Origin: UBA2334 sp964396895
Lineage (GTDB): Bacteria > Pseudomonadota > Gammaproteobacteria > Burkholderiales > Burkholderiaceae_C
Assembly: GCA_964396895.1 (NCBI GenBank)
Contig: CAYNGJ010000003.1
Span: 1-64,000 of the forward strand
DNA: 64,000 bases
Direction: 5' to 3'
Each line of letters starts with the position of its first letter. Position 1 is the first letter of the stretch. Shown here one piece after another: positions 24,405 to 33,563 of the stretch. Made by a program: the position numbers and the translations under genes. The notes under the pieces are model-generated. The model searched no databases, was not told the DNA's origin, and saw only the letters and a program-made list of their open reading frames with translations.

Positions 24405-26389
24405 GTGGCGCTGGGGCGCACGTTGCTGTTGGCGTTGCCCTCTGGGGTGGGCCACTCCATCTCACTGGCCTTGCGCGGCTGACCCACGGGGGCTGCAGCG
24501 AGGCCTTTCTGAACGGCGGCCAGGTCTTCCGGGCTGGGGAATTGGTCCTGCAACACGTAGTCAAACACGCGACGGGCAATGGGGGCCGCATGCGCGGCGC
24601 CAAACCCTGAGTTCTCCACCACCACGGCCAGCGCCACCTGTGGCCGATCGGCGGGGGCGAAGGCAATGTAGAGCGAGTGGTCACGCTGGTGTTCCTCCAG
24701 CTTGCGGGCGTCGTATTTGTCTTTCTGGCCAATGGTCACGGCCTGCGCGGTCCCGGTCTTGCCCGCGCTCAGGTAGGGCGCACCGGCAAATACGCGGGTG
24801 GAGGTGCCCTCCTGCGTCACGCCCACCATGGCGCGAACCACGGCTTCGAAGTGGACCGGATTGAGCCCCAGGTCCTGGCCCGGGGGGCGCTCGATGGGGT
24901 GCCGCTGCCGGGACACGGCGTCTTCCGTGGCCAGACCCAGGTGGGGCAGGTGTTTGACCCCTCGGTTGGCCAGTATGGCGGTGGCTTGCGCGAGTTGCAG
25001 CATGGTGAAGCTGTTGTAGCCTTGGCCAATGCCCAAGGAGATGGTTTCGCCCGCGTACCAGCGCTGCTGTTCGGGGCGGCGGTAGGTGTTGCGCTTCCAG
25101 CGCTGACTGGGCAGCACCCCGCGGACCTCGCCCCGCAGGTCGATGCCAGTGATCTGGCCGAGGCCAAAGGGTTGCATGAAGTCGTGGATGGCATCCACAC
25201 CCAGCTCGTTGGCCAGCGAGTAGTAATACACGTTGCTGGACTTGACGATGCTGCGGTAGAGGTCAACCGAACCCAGTCCGCCATCGCCGTGGCTGCGAAA
25301 TCTGTGGTTGCCGAACATCCAGTAGCCCGGGTCATTGACGGTGGTTTGCGCCGAGCGTTTGCCACTGGTCAGTGCCGCCAATCCCATGAAGGGTTTGTAG
25401 GTGGAGCCCGGTGGGTAGGTTCCCCGCAATGCCCGGTTGAGCAAGGGCTTCTCCAATGACTCATTGAGCATGCGCCAATTTTCAACGTCGATGCCGTCCA
25501 CAAACAGGTTGGGGTCGAACGTGGGTTTGCTCACAAAGGCCAGCACTTCGCCATTGCGAGGGTCCAGGGCCACCAGTGCGCCCCTGCGGTCGCCGAACAT
25601 GTCTTCCACCAGCTTTTGCAGCTTGATGTCCAGCGTCAGCATCACGGTGTTGCCCGGCGTGGCAGGGGTGCGGGCCAGTGTGCGCACGGCGCGCCCGCCT
25701 GCGGAGGTTTCGATCTGGTCAAAACCAGTCAGGCCGTGCAACTGCTGTTCAAAACTCTGCTCAATGCCCAGCTTGCCGATGTACTCGGTGCCACGGTAGT
25801 TGGCCTGCTCTTCGTCACTCCAGTCGTCCATTCGATTTTTTTCGGCCTGGTTGATGCGGCCGATGTAGCCCACCACGTGGCTGGCTGTTTCACCGTAGGG
25901 ATATTGCCGAAACAACCTGGCCTTGATGTCTACACCCGGAAAACGGTAGCGTTGCGCGGTGAAACGGGCCACCTCTTCGTCGGACAGACGGGTGCGGATG
26001 GGCAGCGAGTCGAAATTGCGGGACTCTTCGCGCAGTCGCTTGAAGCGGCGTTTGTCACGCAGTTGAATGTCGATGACCTCACCCAGGGCCTCGATCACGG
26101 CGTCCACATCGTCCACCCGTGAGGGCGTGATTTCCAGTGTGTACGCCGAGTAGTTGGTGGCCAGGGCCACGCCGTTGCGGTCCAGAATCAGCCCCCTGTG
26201 GGGCACGATGGGCAGCACCGCAGTCCGGTTGCTTTCCGCCTGGGCTTTCAGGTCGTCGTGGCGATACACCTGCAGGTACACCGCGCGCGCAGCCACCAGG
26301 CCAAATGCCACCAGCACGGCCAGCATGGCCAGCCACACCCGCAGGCGAAAGCGCGACAGGTCCGCTTCAACGTCACGCATCGCCGTCAT
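24395..26389 (-). CDS. mrdA: Penicillin-binding protein 2 (elongasome transpeptidase)
   Basis: PBP2 crosslinks peptidoglycan during cell elongation with RodA and MreBCD. The 664-residue protein has a single N-terminal membrane anchor at about 19-40, the PBP dimerisation region (PHRGLILDRNG), and the transpeptidase triad: Ser329-Thr-Tyr-Lys332 (PPGSTYKP), SSN at 384-386, and Lys544-Thr-Gly (SAGKTGTAQ). Start is 26389 or the second Met at 26380. It follows mreD by 15 nt. The usual next gene, rodA, is missing; the strand ends against the TSUP gene. Confidence 0.96.
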   Translation of the reverse strand: MTAMRDVEADLSRFRLRVWLAMLAVLVAFGLVAARAVYLQVYRHDDLKAQAESNRTAVLPIVPHRGLILDRNGVALATNYSAYTLEITPSRVDDVDAVIEALGEVIDIQLRDKRRFKRLREESRNFDSLPIRTRLSDEEVARFTAQRYRFPGVDIKARLFRQYPYGETASHVVGYIGRINQAEKNRMDDWSDEEQANYRGTEYIGKLGIEQSFEQQLHGLTGFDQIETSAGGRAVRTLARTPATPGNTVMLTLDIKLQKLVEDMFGDRRGALVALDPRNGEVLAFVSKPTFDPNLFVDGIDVENWRMLNESLEKPLLNRALRGTYPPGSTYKPFMGLAALTSGKRSAQTTVNDPGYWMFGNHRFRSHGDGGLGSVDLYRSIVKSSNVYYYSLANELGVDAIHDFMQPFGLGQITGIDLRGEVRGVLPSQRWKRNTYRRPEQQRWYAGETISLGIGQGYNSFTMLQLAQATAILANRGVKHLPHLGLATEDAVSRQRHPIERPPGQDLGLNPVHFEAVVRAMVGVTQEGTSTRVFAGAPYLSAGKTGTAQAVTIGQKDKYDARKLEEHQRDHSLYIAFAPADRPQVALAVVVENSGFGAAHAAPIARRVFDYVLQDQFPSPEDLAAVQKGLAAAPVGQPRKASEMEWPTPEGNANSNVRPSATQK

Positions 26390-26404
26390 GGTGTGGGGCG
26401 CGGG

Positions 26405-26935
26405 TCAGAGCGGTCGGTTGGCATCGGGGTCGTGGGGGCGCCGTTGCGGTGCCAGCAACACCAGGCTGGCCAGCGGCCACAACAGCGCGGTCAGCAAAGG
26501 TGACAAGGCCACGGACCAGCCGGCAAAGCCGCTGCCTGAGATCAAGCGAATCAGCACCACCAGGGTTTGGGCCACCGCAAACAACGGGACCACGTGCAGT
26601 GCCTGGACGGGAATGGGGAACCACAGCAAGCGTCGGTGAATGGCGGCTGCCATGAAGCCCAGGGCCGTGTAGGCGAAGGCGTGTTGCCCCAGCAGCGAGG
26701 TGTGGTGCACGTCCATGGCCAAGCCGAAGGCAAAAGCCAGGCCCACACTCACCCGCTGAGGTTGGTGCACACCCCAGAACACCAGCGTCAGTGCCAGCAA
26801 ATCCGGTGTCCAGGCGGAGCGCCCCAGCAGGCCCATGTTCAGGAGCATGTTCAGCGCCAGCGCCACCACCAAGCTGATCCAGATGAACCAGGGGCTGGCG
26901 GGCAGCAGGAGGGGTTTTCCAGGACGCATGATCAT
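26405..26935 (-). CDS. mreD: Rod shape-determining protein MreD
   Basis: An integral membrane component of the elongasome, interacting with MreC. 176 residues with five to six hydrophobic helices beginning WFIWISLVVALALNMLLN; the segment LALTLVFWGVHQPQRVSVGLAFAFGLAMD contains the family pattern of Trp followed by a Pro and a conserved Gly-Asp. The start is 26935 or the second Met six bases on. It lies between mreC (31-nt gap) and mrdA. Confidence 0.93.
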   Translation of the reverse strand: MIMRPGKPLLLPASPWFIWISLVVALALNMLLNMGLLGRSAWTPDLLALTLVFWGVHQPQRVSVGLAFAFGLAMDVHHTSLLGQHAFAYTALGFMAAAIHRRLLWFPIPVQALHVVPLFAVAQTLVVLIRLISGSGFAGWSVALSPLLTALLWPLASLVLLAPQRRPHDPDANRPL

Positions 26936-26966
26936 GGCTGCTGGGCTTTCTGCGCAGTGTCAGGCA

Positions 26967-27899
26967 TCAATGCTCCCCCTTGGTCGGGCGGATGGGCTTG
27001 CGGCCACTCGCTGGCGACTCCACTTTGGGTGGCGGCGGCAACTGGGTGCCCGCAGGCGCCAACACCAGCACGTGGCTGGTGCCGTTGATTTGTGCGCTGG
27101 GTTGGCACAGGATGCGTGCAAAAGCCGACTCGGCTCGCCGTTCGACCCGTGTGACCTTGGCCACGGGCAAGCCCGGTGGGTACACGCCGTCAATGCCGCT
27201 GGTGCTCAGGAGGTCGCCCTCTTGGACGTCTGCGTTGCCCGCCATGAAGCGCAATTCCAGTTCGGTGCCGCTGGGGCCTGACTGTCCGTAGGCCACGCTG
27301 CGCACCCCGGTACGGGTGTTCAGCACGGGAATGGCCTGGTCCCGGTCGGTCAACAGCGTGACCTCAGACACCAGGGGGTGTACCCGCGTCACCTGACCCA
27401 GCACCCCCGACTCGTCCAGAACCGGCGAACCCGCAGCCACCCCGTGGGCCATGCCCTTGTCGATGATGACCTTGCGCGTGTAGGGGTCTGCTGCGTCGTA
27501 CAGCACCTGTGCGGCAGTGCTGGGGGCTGTGAGCCGGTCGCGCAGCGCCAGCAAGTCCCTCAGCCGCCGGTTTTCCAGGTTCAGTTGCTCCACCTGGAGC
27601 GCCTGGGCAGCCAATTCAATGAGCTTTTGTTGGTTGCTGGCGGCGCTGGTCTGAGCTTGGTCCAAGGTCTGGAAGTACGCATTGACTTGGTGGGCGCCGT
27701 GCACCGGCTGCATGGCCAGCCACTGCACCGGGTAGAGTGCAGTGGCCAGTGCCGAGCGAAACGGCTTGACCAGCGCAAACCGCAGGTCCGCCACCATGAG
27801 GAAGACGGCCAGGGCGCTGAAAAAAAACAGTTTGGACAGCGCAGACGGCCCCTGTTTGAAAAACGGGGGCGGTGTGCGGTCCAGCGTCCCTAATGGCAT
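26967..27899 (-). CDS. mreC: Rod shape-determining protein MreC
   Basis: A bitopic protein linking MreB filaments to periplasmic wall synthases. With the start MPLGTLDRTPPPFFKQG the protein has 310 residues; 33 upstream in-frame codons look non-coding. One transmembrane segment (about residues 18-38), a coiled-coil at about 65-100 (LIELAAQALQVEQLNLENRR), then the beta-rich periplasmic domain containing GVLGQVTRVHPLVSEVTLLTD. The tail is Pro/Lys rich. Encoded between mreB and mreD. Confidence 0.94.
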   Translation of the reverse strand: MPLGTLDRTPPPFFKQGPSALSKLFFFSALAVFLMVADLRFALVKPFRSALATALYPVQWLAMQPVHGAHQVNAYFQTLDQAQTSAASNQQKLIELAAQALQVEQLNLENRRLRDLLALRDRLTAPSTAAQVLYDAADPYTRKVIIDKGMAHGVAAGSPVLDESGVLGQVTRVHPLVSEVTLLTDRDQAIPVLNTRTGVRSVAYGQSGPSGTELELRFMAGNADVQEGDLLSTSGIDGVYPPGLPVAKVTRVERRAESAFARILCQPSAQINGTSHVLVLAPAGTQLPPPPKVESPASGRKPIRPTKGEH

Positions 27900-28023
27900 G
27901 GTGGCTTGGTTTGGGCGCGACGGAGTGGGGCGGCGGTGCTGGTGCTGGGCGGGACGTGCCAGCCAGAAGGGCCAGGGGATGGTCGCCCTCTGGCCCAATC
28001 AAGGGCGCCGTCCAGAGGGTGGG

Positions 28024-29067
28024 TCACTCCGATGTGAAGATGGAGCCCAGACGGTCCATGCGTTCCAGCGCCATGCCACAGCCGCGCACCACGCAGGTCA
28101 GGGGCTCTTCGGCCACCAGCACCGGCAGGCCGGTTTCCTCGGCCAGCAACCGGTCCAGGTCGCGCAACAGTGCGCCACCGCCGGTCAGCATCATGCCGCG
28201 CTCGGCAATGTCGGCGCCCAATTCGGGTGGCGTGTGTTCCAGCGCGGTTTTCACGGCGGAGACGATGTTGTTGAGCGGGTCGGTCAGGGCTTCCAGGATT
28301 TCGTTGGAGCTGATGGTGAAGCTGCGGGGCACGCCTTCGGACAGGTTGCGGCCCTTGACTTCCATTTCTTTCACTTCGGAACCGGGGAAGGCAGAGCCGA
28401 TGTTTTTCTTGATGGCTTCTGCGGTGGGCTCACCGATCAGCATGCCGTAGTTGCGGCGGATGTAGTTGATGATGGCGTCGTCAAAGCGGTCGCCGCCCAC
28501 GCGCACGCTGCCCTTGTAAACCATGCCGCCCAGGGAGATGACGCCCACTTCGGTGGTGCCACCGCCAATGTCCACCACCATGGAGCCGCTGGCGTCCGAT
28601 ACCGGCAGACCGGCTCCGATGGCCGCAGCCATGGGCTCTTCGATCAAGTAGACCTCAGAGGCGCCAGCGCCCAGCGCCGACTCGCGGATGGCGCGGCGCT
28701 CCACCTGGGTGGACCCGCAGGGCACGCAGATGATGATGCGGGGGCTGGGCTTGAAGGCCGAGCGGGGATGCACCATCTTGATGAACTGCTTGAGCATCTG
28801 CTCGGTGACGGTGAAGTCGGCAATCACGCCGTCCTTCATGGGGCGGATGGCCTCGATGTTGCCAGGCACCTTGCCCAACATGGCCTTGGCTTCTTTGCCG
28901 ACGGCCTGGATGGTTTTTTTGCCTTGCGGTCCACCTTCGTGGCGGATGGATACCACGGATGGCTCATCGAGCACGATGCCCTTGTGGCGCACATAAATCA
29001 GGGTGTTGGCGGTGCCAAGGTCAATGGCAAGGTCGGTGGAGAAGTGCCGACGAATAGATTCAAACAT
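28024..29067 (-). CDS. mreB: Rod shape-determining protein MreB (actin homologue)
   Basis: MreB polymerises under the membrane and orients cell-wall synthesis. The start MFESIRRHFSTDLAIDLGTA is the standard one for the family, giving 347 residues; 15 further codons upstream are in frame but unlikely. Phosphate 1 loop IDLGTANTLIY, phosphate 2 VVDIGGGTTEVGVI and the adenosine motif (MMLTGGGALLRDLD) are all visible. It leads the mreBCD-mrdA block. The 271-nt spacer to gatC is divergent and AT-richer, and must hold promoters for both, though none is clear enough to call. Confidence 0.97.
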   Translation of the reverse strand: MFESIRRHFSTDLAIDLGTANTLIYVRHKGIVLDEPSVVSIRHEGGPQGKKTIQAVGKEAKAMLGKVPGNIEAIRPMKDGVIADFTVTEQMLKQFIKMVHPRSAFKPSPRIIICVPCGSTQVERRAIRESALGAGASEVYLIEEPMAAAIGAGLPVSDASGSMVVDIGGGTTEVGVISLGGMVYKGSVRVGGDRFDDAIINYIRRNYGMLIGEPTAEAIKKNIGSAFPGSEVKEMEVKGRNLSEGVPRSFTISSNEILEALTDPLNNIVSAVKTALEHTPPELGADIAERGMMLTGGGALLRDLDRLLAEETGLPVLVAEEPLTCVVRGCGMALERMDRLGSIFTSE

Positions 29068-29338
29068 GACTGTCAAAGTCCAATGAGGCATGCCTTGCGT
29101 GCTGCAGGGCATCGCCGTGGTGTATCAATTAAAAGTGAGCGTAGGCAGGCAAAGGGGTGGTTTGGGCTGAAAACCTTGCCGGATGGTGCCGCCAGCTTCC
29201 GGACTGTTGGCGGCCAGTTCCCGCCAGTTGAGTCAAATTAGGCCGTTAAACGATCGATAATAACGCACCCCCTCCTGTTGAGAGCCGTATTTTCCCACGA
29301 CGGCGGCCCCAAAATCGGGCATTGTTACCGGATTTTTC

Positions 29339-29638
29339 ATGTCCCTTACCCTCCTAGACATCTCGCGCATTTCCCGTCTGGCCCGGCTGGAGCTGGACAC
29401 CGAGCACAGCGCCCGCATGCTGGCCCAGCTCAATGGTTTTTTTGACATCGTGGTGCAGATGAACGCCATCGACACCACTGGCGTCGAACCCCTGGCCCAC
29501 CCCACGGCGGTGATTGACCACGTGGCCTTGCGCTTGCGCGAGGACATCGCCAGCGAGCCCGACCAACGCGAGGCCAACCAGCGCAGCGCTCCCGCCGTCG
29601 AGCGGGGTCTGTTCCTGGTGCCCAAGGTCATTGAATGA
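29339..29638 (+). CDS. gatC: Asp-tRNA(Asn)/Glu-tRNA(Gln) amidotransferase subunit GatC
   Basis: GatC is the small stabilising subunit of the GatCAB complex, which amidates misacylated Asp-tRNA(Asn) or Glu-tRNA(Gln). The 99 residues match the family; ISRISRLARLELDTEH and the tail LFLVPKVIE are typical. Its stop overlaps the gatA ATG (ATGA), so the subunits are translationally coupled. Confidence 0.96.
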   Translation: MSLTLLDISRISRLARLELDTEHSARMLAQLNGFFDIVVQMNAIDTTGVEPLAHPTAVIDHVALRLREDIASEPDQREANQRSAPAVERGLFLVPKVIE

Positions 29639-31188
29639 GCGCAACGCCTTTTCACGACATGAACCACACCGAATTGCACCAATGGGGCGTGGCCGAGCTG
29701 GCCAGCGCCCTGGCCTCCGGCCAGGTTTCCAGCGTGGAGGCCACCCGGCACCTGCTGGCCCGCGCCCGACAACACGCCGACCTGGGCGCCTACCTGGCCC
29801 AGAACGAAGAGATCAGCCTGGCCCAGGCCGCAGCGGCCGATGCCCGGCTGGCCGCTGGCGAGCGCACCCCGCTGCTGGGTGTGCCCCTGGCCCACAAAGA
29901 CATCTTCGTCACCCGTGACTTTCCGACCACCGCCGGCTCGAAAATGTTGGCCAACTACCGCAGCCCCTTTGACGCCACGGTGGTGACCAAGCTCGCCGAC
30001 GCGGGCGTGGTCAATCTGGGCAAGCTCAACTGCGACGAGTTCGCCATGGGTTCGGGCAACGACAATTCGGCCTACGGACCAGCGCACAACCCCTGGGACA
30101 AAGCCCGCATCCCGGGCGGCTCGTCGGGCGGCTCGGCCGCTGCCGTGGCCGCGCGCCTGGTGCCCGCCGCCACCGGCACCGACACGGGAGGCTCCATCCG
30201 CCAGCCCGCATCGCTGACCGGTATCACCGGCATCAAGCCCACCTACGGCCGGTGCTCCCGCTACGGCATGGTGGCGTTTGCCTCCAGTCTGGACCAAGCT
30301 GGCCCCATGGCGCGCAGCGCACTCGATTGCGCCTTGTTGCTTTCGGCCATGGCAGGCCCCGACCTGGACCGCGACTCCACCTCGCTGGACCACCCTGCCG
30401 AGGACTTTGCGGCCCATTTGTTGGCTTCTTCAGGTATAGCTGACAATTCAATTTCATCAAGCGATAGAGGGCAAAAAAGCATTAAAAATGTCCGGGGACT
30501 TCGCATTGGACTGCCCAAGGAGTTTTTTGGCGACGGCTGCGCGTCCGGCGTGCAGGCGGCGGTGCGTGCCGCACTGGCCGAGTTCGAGAAGCTGGGCGCC
30601 ACGCTGGTGGACATTTCGCTGCCGCGCACCGAGCTGTCCATTCCGGTGTACTACCTCATTGCGCCGGCCGAGGCCAGCTCCAACCTCAGCCGCTTCGACG
30701 GCGTGAAGTTTGGCCACCGTGCAGCGCAGTACACCGATCTGGCCGACATGTACCAGAAGTCGCGCACCGAGGGCTTTGGTACCGAGGTGCAAAAGCGCAT
30801 CATGATCGGCACCTATGTGCTCAGTCACGGCTACTACGACGCCTACTACCTCAAGGCCCAGCAGATCCGCCGCCTGATTGCCCAAGACTTTCAGCAGGCC
30901 TTCACCCAGTGCGATGTGATTGCCGGGCCGGTGTCGCCCACCGTGGCCTGGAAGATTGGCGAAAAGTCCGACGACCCGGTGGCCAACTACCTGGCAGACA
31001 TCTACACCCTGTCCACCAGCTTGGCCGGGTTGCCCGGCATGAGCATTCCGGTCGGGTTTGGCGAGCACGGCATGCCCGTGGGCCTGCAGCTGATTGGAAA
31101 TTACTTTCAGGAGGCGCAGCTGCTGGGCACGGCCCACCAGTTCCAGCTGGCCACCGACTGGCACACCCGCGCCCCACAAGGATTCTGA
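29635..31188 (+). CDS. gatA: Asp-tRNA(Asn)/Glu-tRNA(Gln) amidotransferase subunit GatA, with in-frame repeat insertion
   Basis: GatA is the amidase that releases ammonia from glutamine. The Ser-cisSer-Lys triad is complete: Lys88 (GVPLAHKDIF), Ser163 (GGSSGGS) and Ser187 (TDTGGSIRQ). At 517 residues it is longer than the usual 480-500. Residues about 268-285 (IADNSISSSDRGQKSIKN) are encoded by copy C of the dispersed repeat, an AT-rich patch in an otherwise GC-rich gene, placed just before the strand RGLRIGLPKEFF. The frame is kept and catalytic residues are distant, so the protein should still work. Next gene gatB starts 2 nt after the stop. Confidence 0.96.
   Translation: MSATPFHDMNHTELHQWGVAELASALASGQVSSVEATRHLLARARQHADLGAYLAQNEEISLAQAAAADARLAAGERTPLLGVPLAHKDIFVTRDFPTTAGSKMLANYRSPFDATVVTKLADAGVVNLGKLNCDEFAMGSGNDNSAYGPAHNPWDKARIPGGSSGGSAAAVAARLVPAATGTDTGGSIRQPASLTGITGIKPTYGRCSRYGMVAFASSLDQAGPMARSALDCALLLSAMAGPDLDRDSTSLDHPAEDFAAHLLASSGIADNSISSSDRGQKSIKNVRGLRIGLPKEFFGDGCASGVQAAVRAALAEFEKLGATLVDISLPRTELSIPVYYLIAPAEASSNLSRFDGVKFGHRAAQYTDLADMYQKSRTEGFGTEVQKRIMIGTYVLSHGYYDAYYLKAQQIRRLIAQDFQQAFTQCDVIAGPVSPTVAWKIGEKSDDPVANYLADIYTLSTSLAGLPGMSIPVGFGEHGMPVGLQLIGNYFQEAQLLGTAHQFQLATDWHTRAPQGF
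30435..30490 (+). repeat. Dispersed AT-rich repeat, copy C, inside gatA
   Basis: TATAGCTGACAATTC, then CAAGCGATAGAGGGCAAAA and a T/A-rich end. Both boxes match the intergenic copies. It is an exact-frame insertion within gatA with no stop codon. Confidence 0.65.
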
Positions 31189-31190
31189 GC

Positions 31191-32684
31191 ATGAGCAAAT
31201 CCACAGCCTCCCTGTTGGTGCGCGGTTACGAAGTCGTCATTGGCTTCGAGACCCACGCCCAACTCTCCACGCAAAGCAAAATTTTCAGCCGCGCCCCCAC
31301 TGCCTTCGGCGCCGAGCCCAACACCCAGGCCTGTGCCGTGGACTTGGCCTTGCCCGGCACGTTGCCGGTGATGAACAAGGGCGCGGTCGAGCGCGCCATT
31401 CAGTTTGGCCTGGCCGTGGGTTCGCACGTGGCCGAGCAGAGCGTGTTTGCCCGCAAAAACTACTTCTACCCCGACCTGCCCAAGGGTTACCAGATCAGCC
31501 AGTTCGAGATCCCCGTGGTGCAGGGCGGCAGCGTCGAGTTCTTTTTGGGCGACGAGAAGAAGTCCGTCCGCCTGGTGCGTGCCCACCTGGAAGAAGACGC
31601 GGGCAAGAGCCTGCACGAAGACTTCATTGGCCAGTCGGGCATTGACCTGAACCGCGCCGGCACACCGCTGCTCGAAATTGTGACCGAGCCCGACATGCGC
31701 TCCAGCGCCGAGGCCGTGGCGTACGCCAAGGAGCTGCACAAGATCGTGACCTGGATTGGCATTTGCGACGGCAACATGCAAGAGGGCAGCTTCCGCTGCG
31801 ACGCCAACGTGTCGGTGCGCAAGCCCGGCGCGCCGCTGGGCACCCGCCGCGAGATCAAGAACCTGAACAGCTTCAAGTTCATGCAGCAGGCCATTGACTT
31901 CGAAATCCGCTGGCAGATCGAGCAGATTGAAGACGGTTTTGAGATTCAGCAGGCCACCGTGCTGTTCGACCCCGATACGGGCGAAACCCGCGCCATGCGC
32001 ACCAAGGAAGACGCCGCCGATTACCGCTATTTCCCCGACCCCGACCTGCCGCCGCTGGTGATTGCTCGCGACTGGGTGGAGCGTGTGCGCAGTGAGATGG
32101 TCGAGTTGCCCCGCGTGATGGCCGCCCGTTTGGTGGCCGACTACGGTCTGCCTGAGTACGACGCCACCACGCTGACGCAAAGCCAAGCCATGGCGGCGTA
32201 CTTCGAGGCGGCGGCCAAGGCTTGCGGTCAACCCAAGCTGGTCAGCAACTGGGTGATGGGTGAAGTCTCGCGCCGCCTGAACAGCGGCCTTGGTGAAGGC
32301 GAGGTGGGATGGGACAAGTTGCCCGTGTCATCGGCTCAACTGGCCGCGCTGATTGAGCGCATTGCGGATGGCACCATTTCCAACAACGCAGCCAAGCAGG
32401 TGTTTGACTCGCTGTGGACCGATGGCGTGTCCGATGACGCTGCCGAGGCCATTGAGCAGGTGGACGCCATCATCGAAGCCAAGGGCCTCAAGCAGATGAA
32501 CGACAGCGGCGCGCTCGACGCCATCGTGGCCGAGGTGCTGGGCGCCAACGAGAAAAACGTGACCGAGTACCGTGCGGGCAAAGAGAAAGCCTTCAACGCC
32601 CTGGTGGGTCAGGTCATGAAGGCCAGCCAAGGCAAGGCCAACCCGGCGCAGGTCAACGAGGTGCTCAAGGCCAAGCTGGGCTGA
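31191..32684 (+). CDS. gatB: Asp-tRNA(Asn)/Glu-tRNA(Gln) amidotransferase subunit GatB
   Basis: GatB binds the misacylated tRNA and performs the kinase and transamidation steps. With the ATG at 31191 (MSKSTASLLVRGYEVVIGFE) it has 497 residues. Family motifs: IGFETHAQLSTQSKIFS, DLPKGYQISQFE, the GatB signature near IDLNRAGTPLLEIVTEPD, and RRLNSGL in the cradle-to-YqeY part. The C-terminal YqeY domain ends NPAQVNEVLKAKL. It ends the gatCAB operon. Confidence 0.97.
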   Translation: MSKSTASLLVRGYEVVIGFETHAQLSTQSKIFSRAPTAFGAEPNTQACAVDLALPGTLPVMNKGAVERAIQFGLAVGSHVAEQSVFARKNYFYPDLPKGYQISQFEIPVVQGGSVEFFLGDEKKSVRLVRAHLEEDAGKSLHEDFIGQSGIDLNRAGTPLLEIVTEPDMRSSAEAVAYAKELHKIVTWIGICDGNMQEGSFRCDANVSVRKPGAPLGTRREIKNLNSFKFMQQAIDFEIRWQIEQIEDGFEIQQATVLFDPDTGETRAMRTKEDAADYRYFPDPDLPPLVIARDWVERVRSEMVELPRVMAARLVADYGLPEYDATTLTQSQAMAAYFEAAAKACGQPKLVSNWVMGEVSRRLNSGLGEGEVGWDKLPVSSAQLAALIERIADGTISNNAAKQVFDSLWTDGVSDDAAEAIEQVDAIIEAKGLKQMNDSGALDAIVAEVLGANEKNVTEYRAGKEKAFNALVGQVMKASQGKANPAQVNEVLKAKLG

Positions 32685-32759
32685 GGATTCGCCCGCCCAC
32701 GGTCTGTGTGGGTGCTGGGCGCGGGAGGCGCGTGCGCGGCGTCAGCCGGGCGGGATGGT

Positions 32760-33500
32760 TCAGGGGCGGCGGGTGGACGCCGGCGAGTGGCCCCACAACT
32801 GCTTGAGTCGCACCAACTCTTCGTCGAACCGGGCGTTGATGCGGGCCATTTCGTCGATCTGGATGACCAGCAGGCGCTGTTGGCTTGCTTGCTGTTCTTG
32901 GTTGTCCTGCAGATTGCGTTTGAGCCAAGCAGGGGCCTGGGCCGGGTGGGCTTTGTAAAACTCCATTTCGGTCAGCCAGGCGTCCCGCTGCTTTTGGAGA
33001 TCCAGGCTTCGCTGGCGAATGGTTTCCTGCGTGCCCATCACCACCTGCAACTGTTTGTTGCGCTCAACCTGGTGCTGCTGCTCCGACTGGTAGCGTGTCA
33101 GCAGGGCGCGGTCACGTCGGCGTTCTTCCAGCAGCCGGGCTTTCTGTGCGGCCTCCTGTTGCACACGTGCTTCTTCCTGTGCGCGCTCGTCGGCGGTCAG
33201 GCTGGGCGGGATGATGCGCAAAGTGGTGCCGGTTGACGACAACTCGCGCTGCTCGCGGGCCAGGCATTCGGGGATGGGGCGGTCAGAGGTGATGCGCCGC
33301 CCTTGGGCATCCACACACACAAAAATGCTCCCCCCTGCATCTGGGGTTTGCGCATGTGCTGCGCTGGCCACGAGGCCCGCCGCCAGGCACCTCCAGAACA
33401 CCCCCTTCCCGCTGGATACGACCGCCCATGCGCGGCACGAGGTGGTGCCGGTTTGGGCACACACGCTGCTGGCGGTGGGGGAGTGGGGTGCAGGGGTCAA
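32760..33500 (-). CDS. Hypothetical secreted protein with DUF4124-like N-terminus and coiled coil
   Basis: A 246-residue protein of unknown function. A hydrophobic stretch (FWRCLAAGLVASAAHAQ) looks like the core of a signal peptide, although about 30 residues precede it, so the true start may be downstream. After it comes a short DUF4124-like segment (FVCVDAQGRRITSDRPIPEC), then a long Glu/Gln/Arg-rich helix at about 100-190 that reads as a coiled coil. Proteins of this kind are common in Burkholderiales envelopes, but no role is known to me. It runs towards gatB and follows pyrE on the same strand. Confidence 0.72.
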   Translation of the reverse strand: MTPAPHSPTASSVCAQTGTTSCRAWAVVSSGKGVFWRCLAAGLVASAAHAQTPDAGGSIFVCVDAQGRRITSDRPIPECLAREQRELSSTGTTLRIIPPSLTADERAQEEARVQQEAAQKARLLEERRRDRALLTRYQSEQQHQVERNKQLQVVMGTQETIRQRSLDLQKQRDAWLTEMEFYKAHPAQAPAWLKRNLQDNQEQQASQQRLLVIQIDEMARINARFDEELVRLKQLWGHSPASTRRP

Positions 33501-33563
33501 TGCCTCTCCTTGTTTGTGTTTCTTCCCTGTGGAGTTGGGCGTTGGCTCGGTGGCGGGGTGGCG

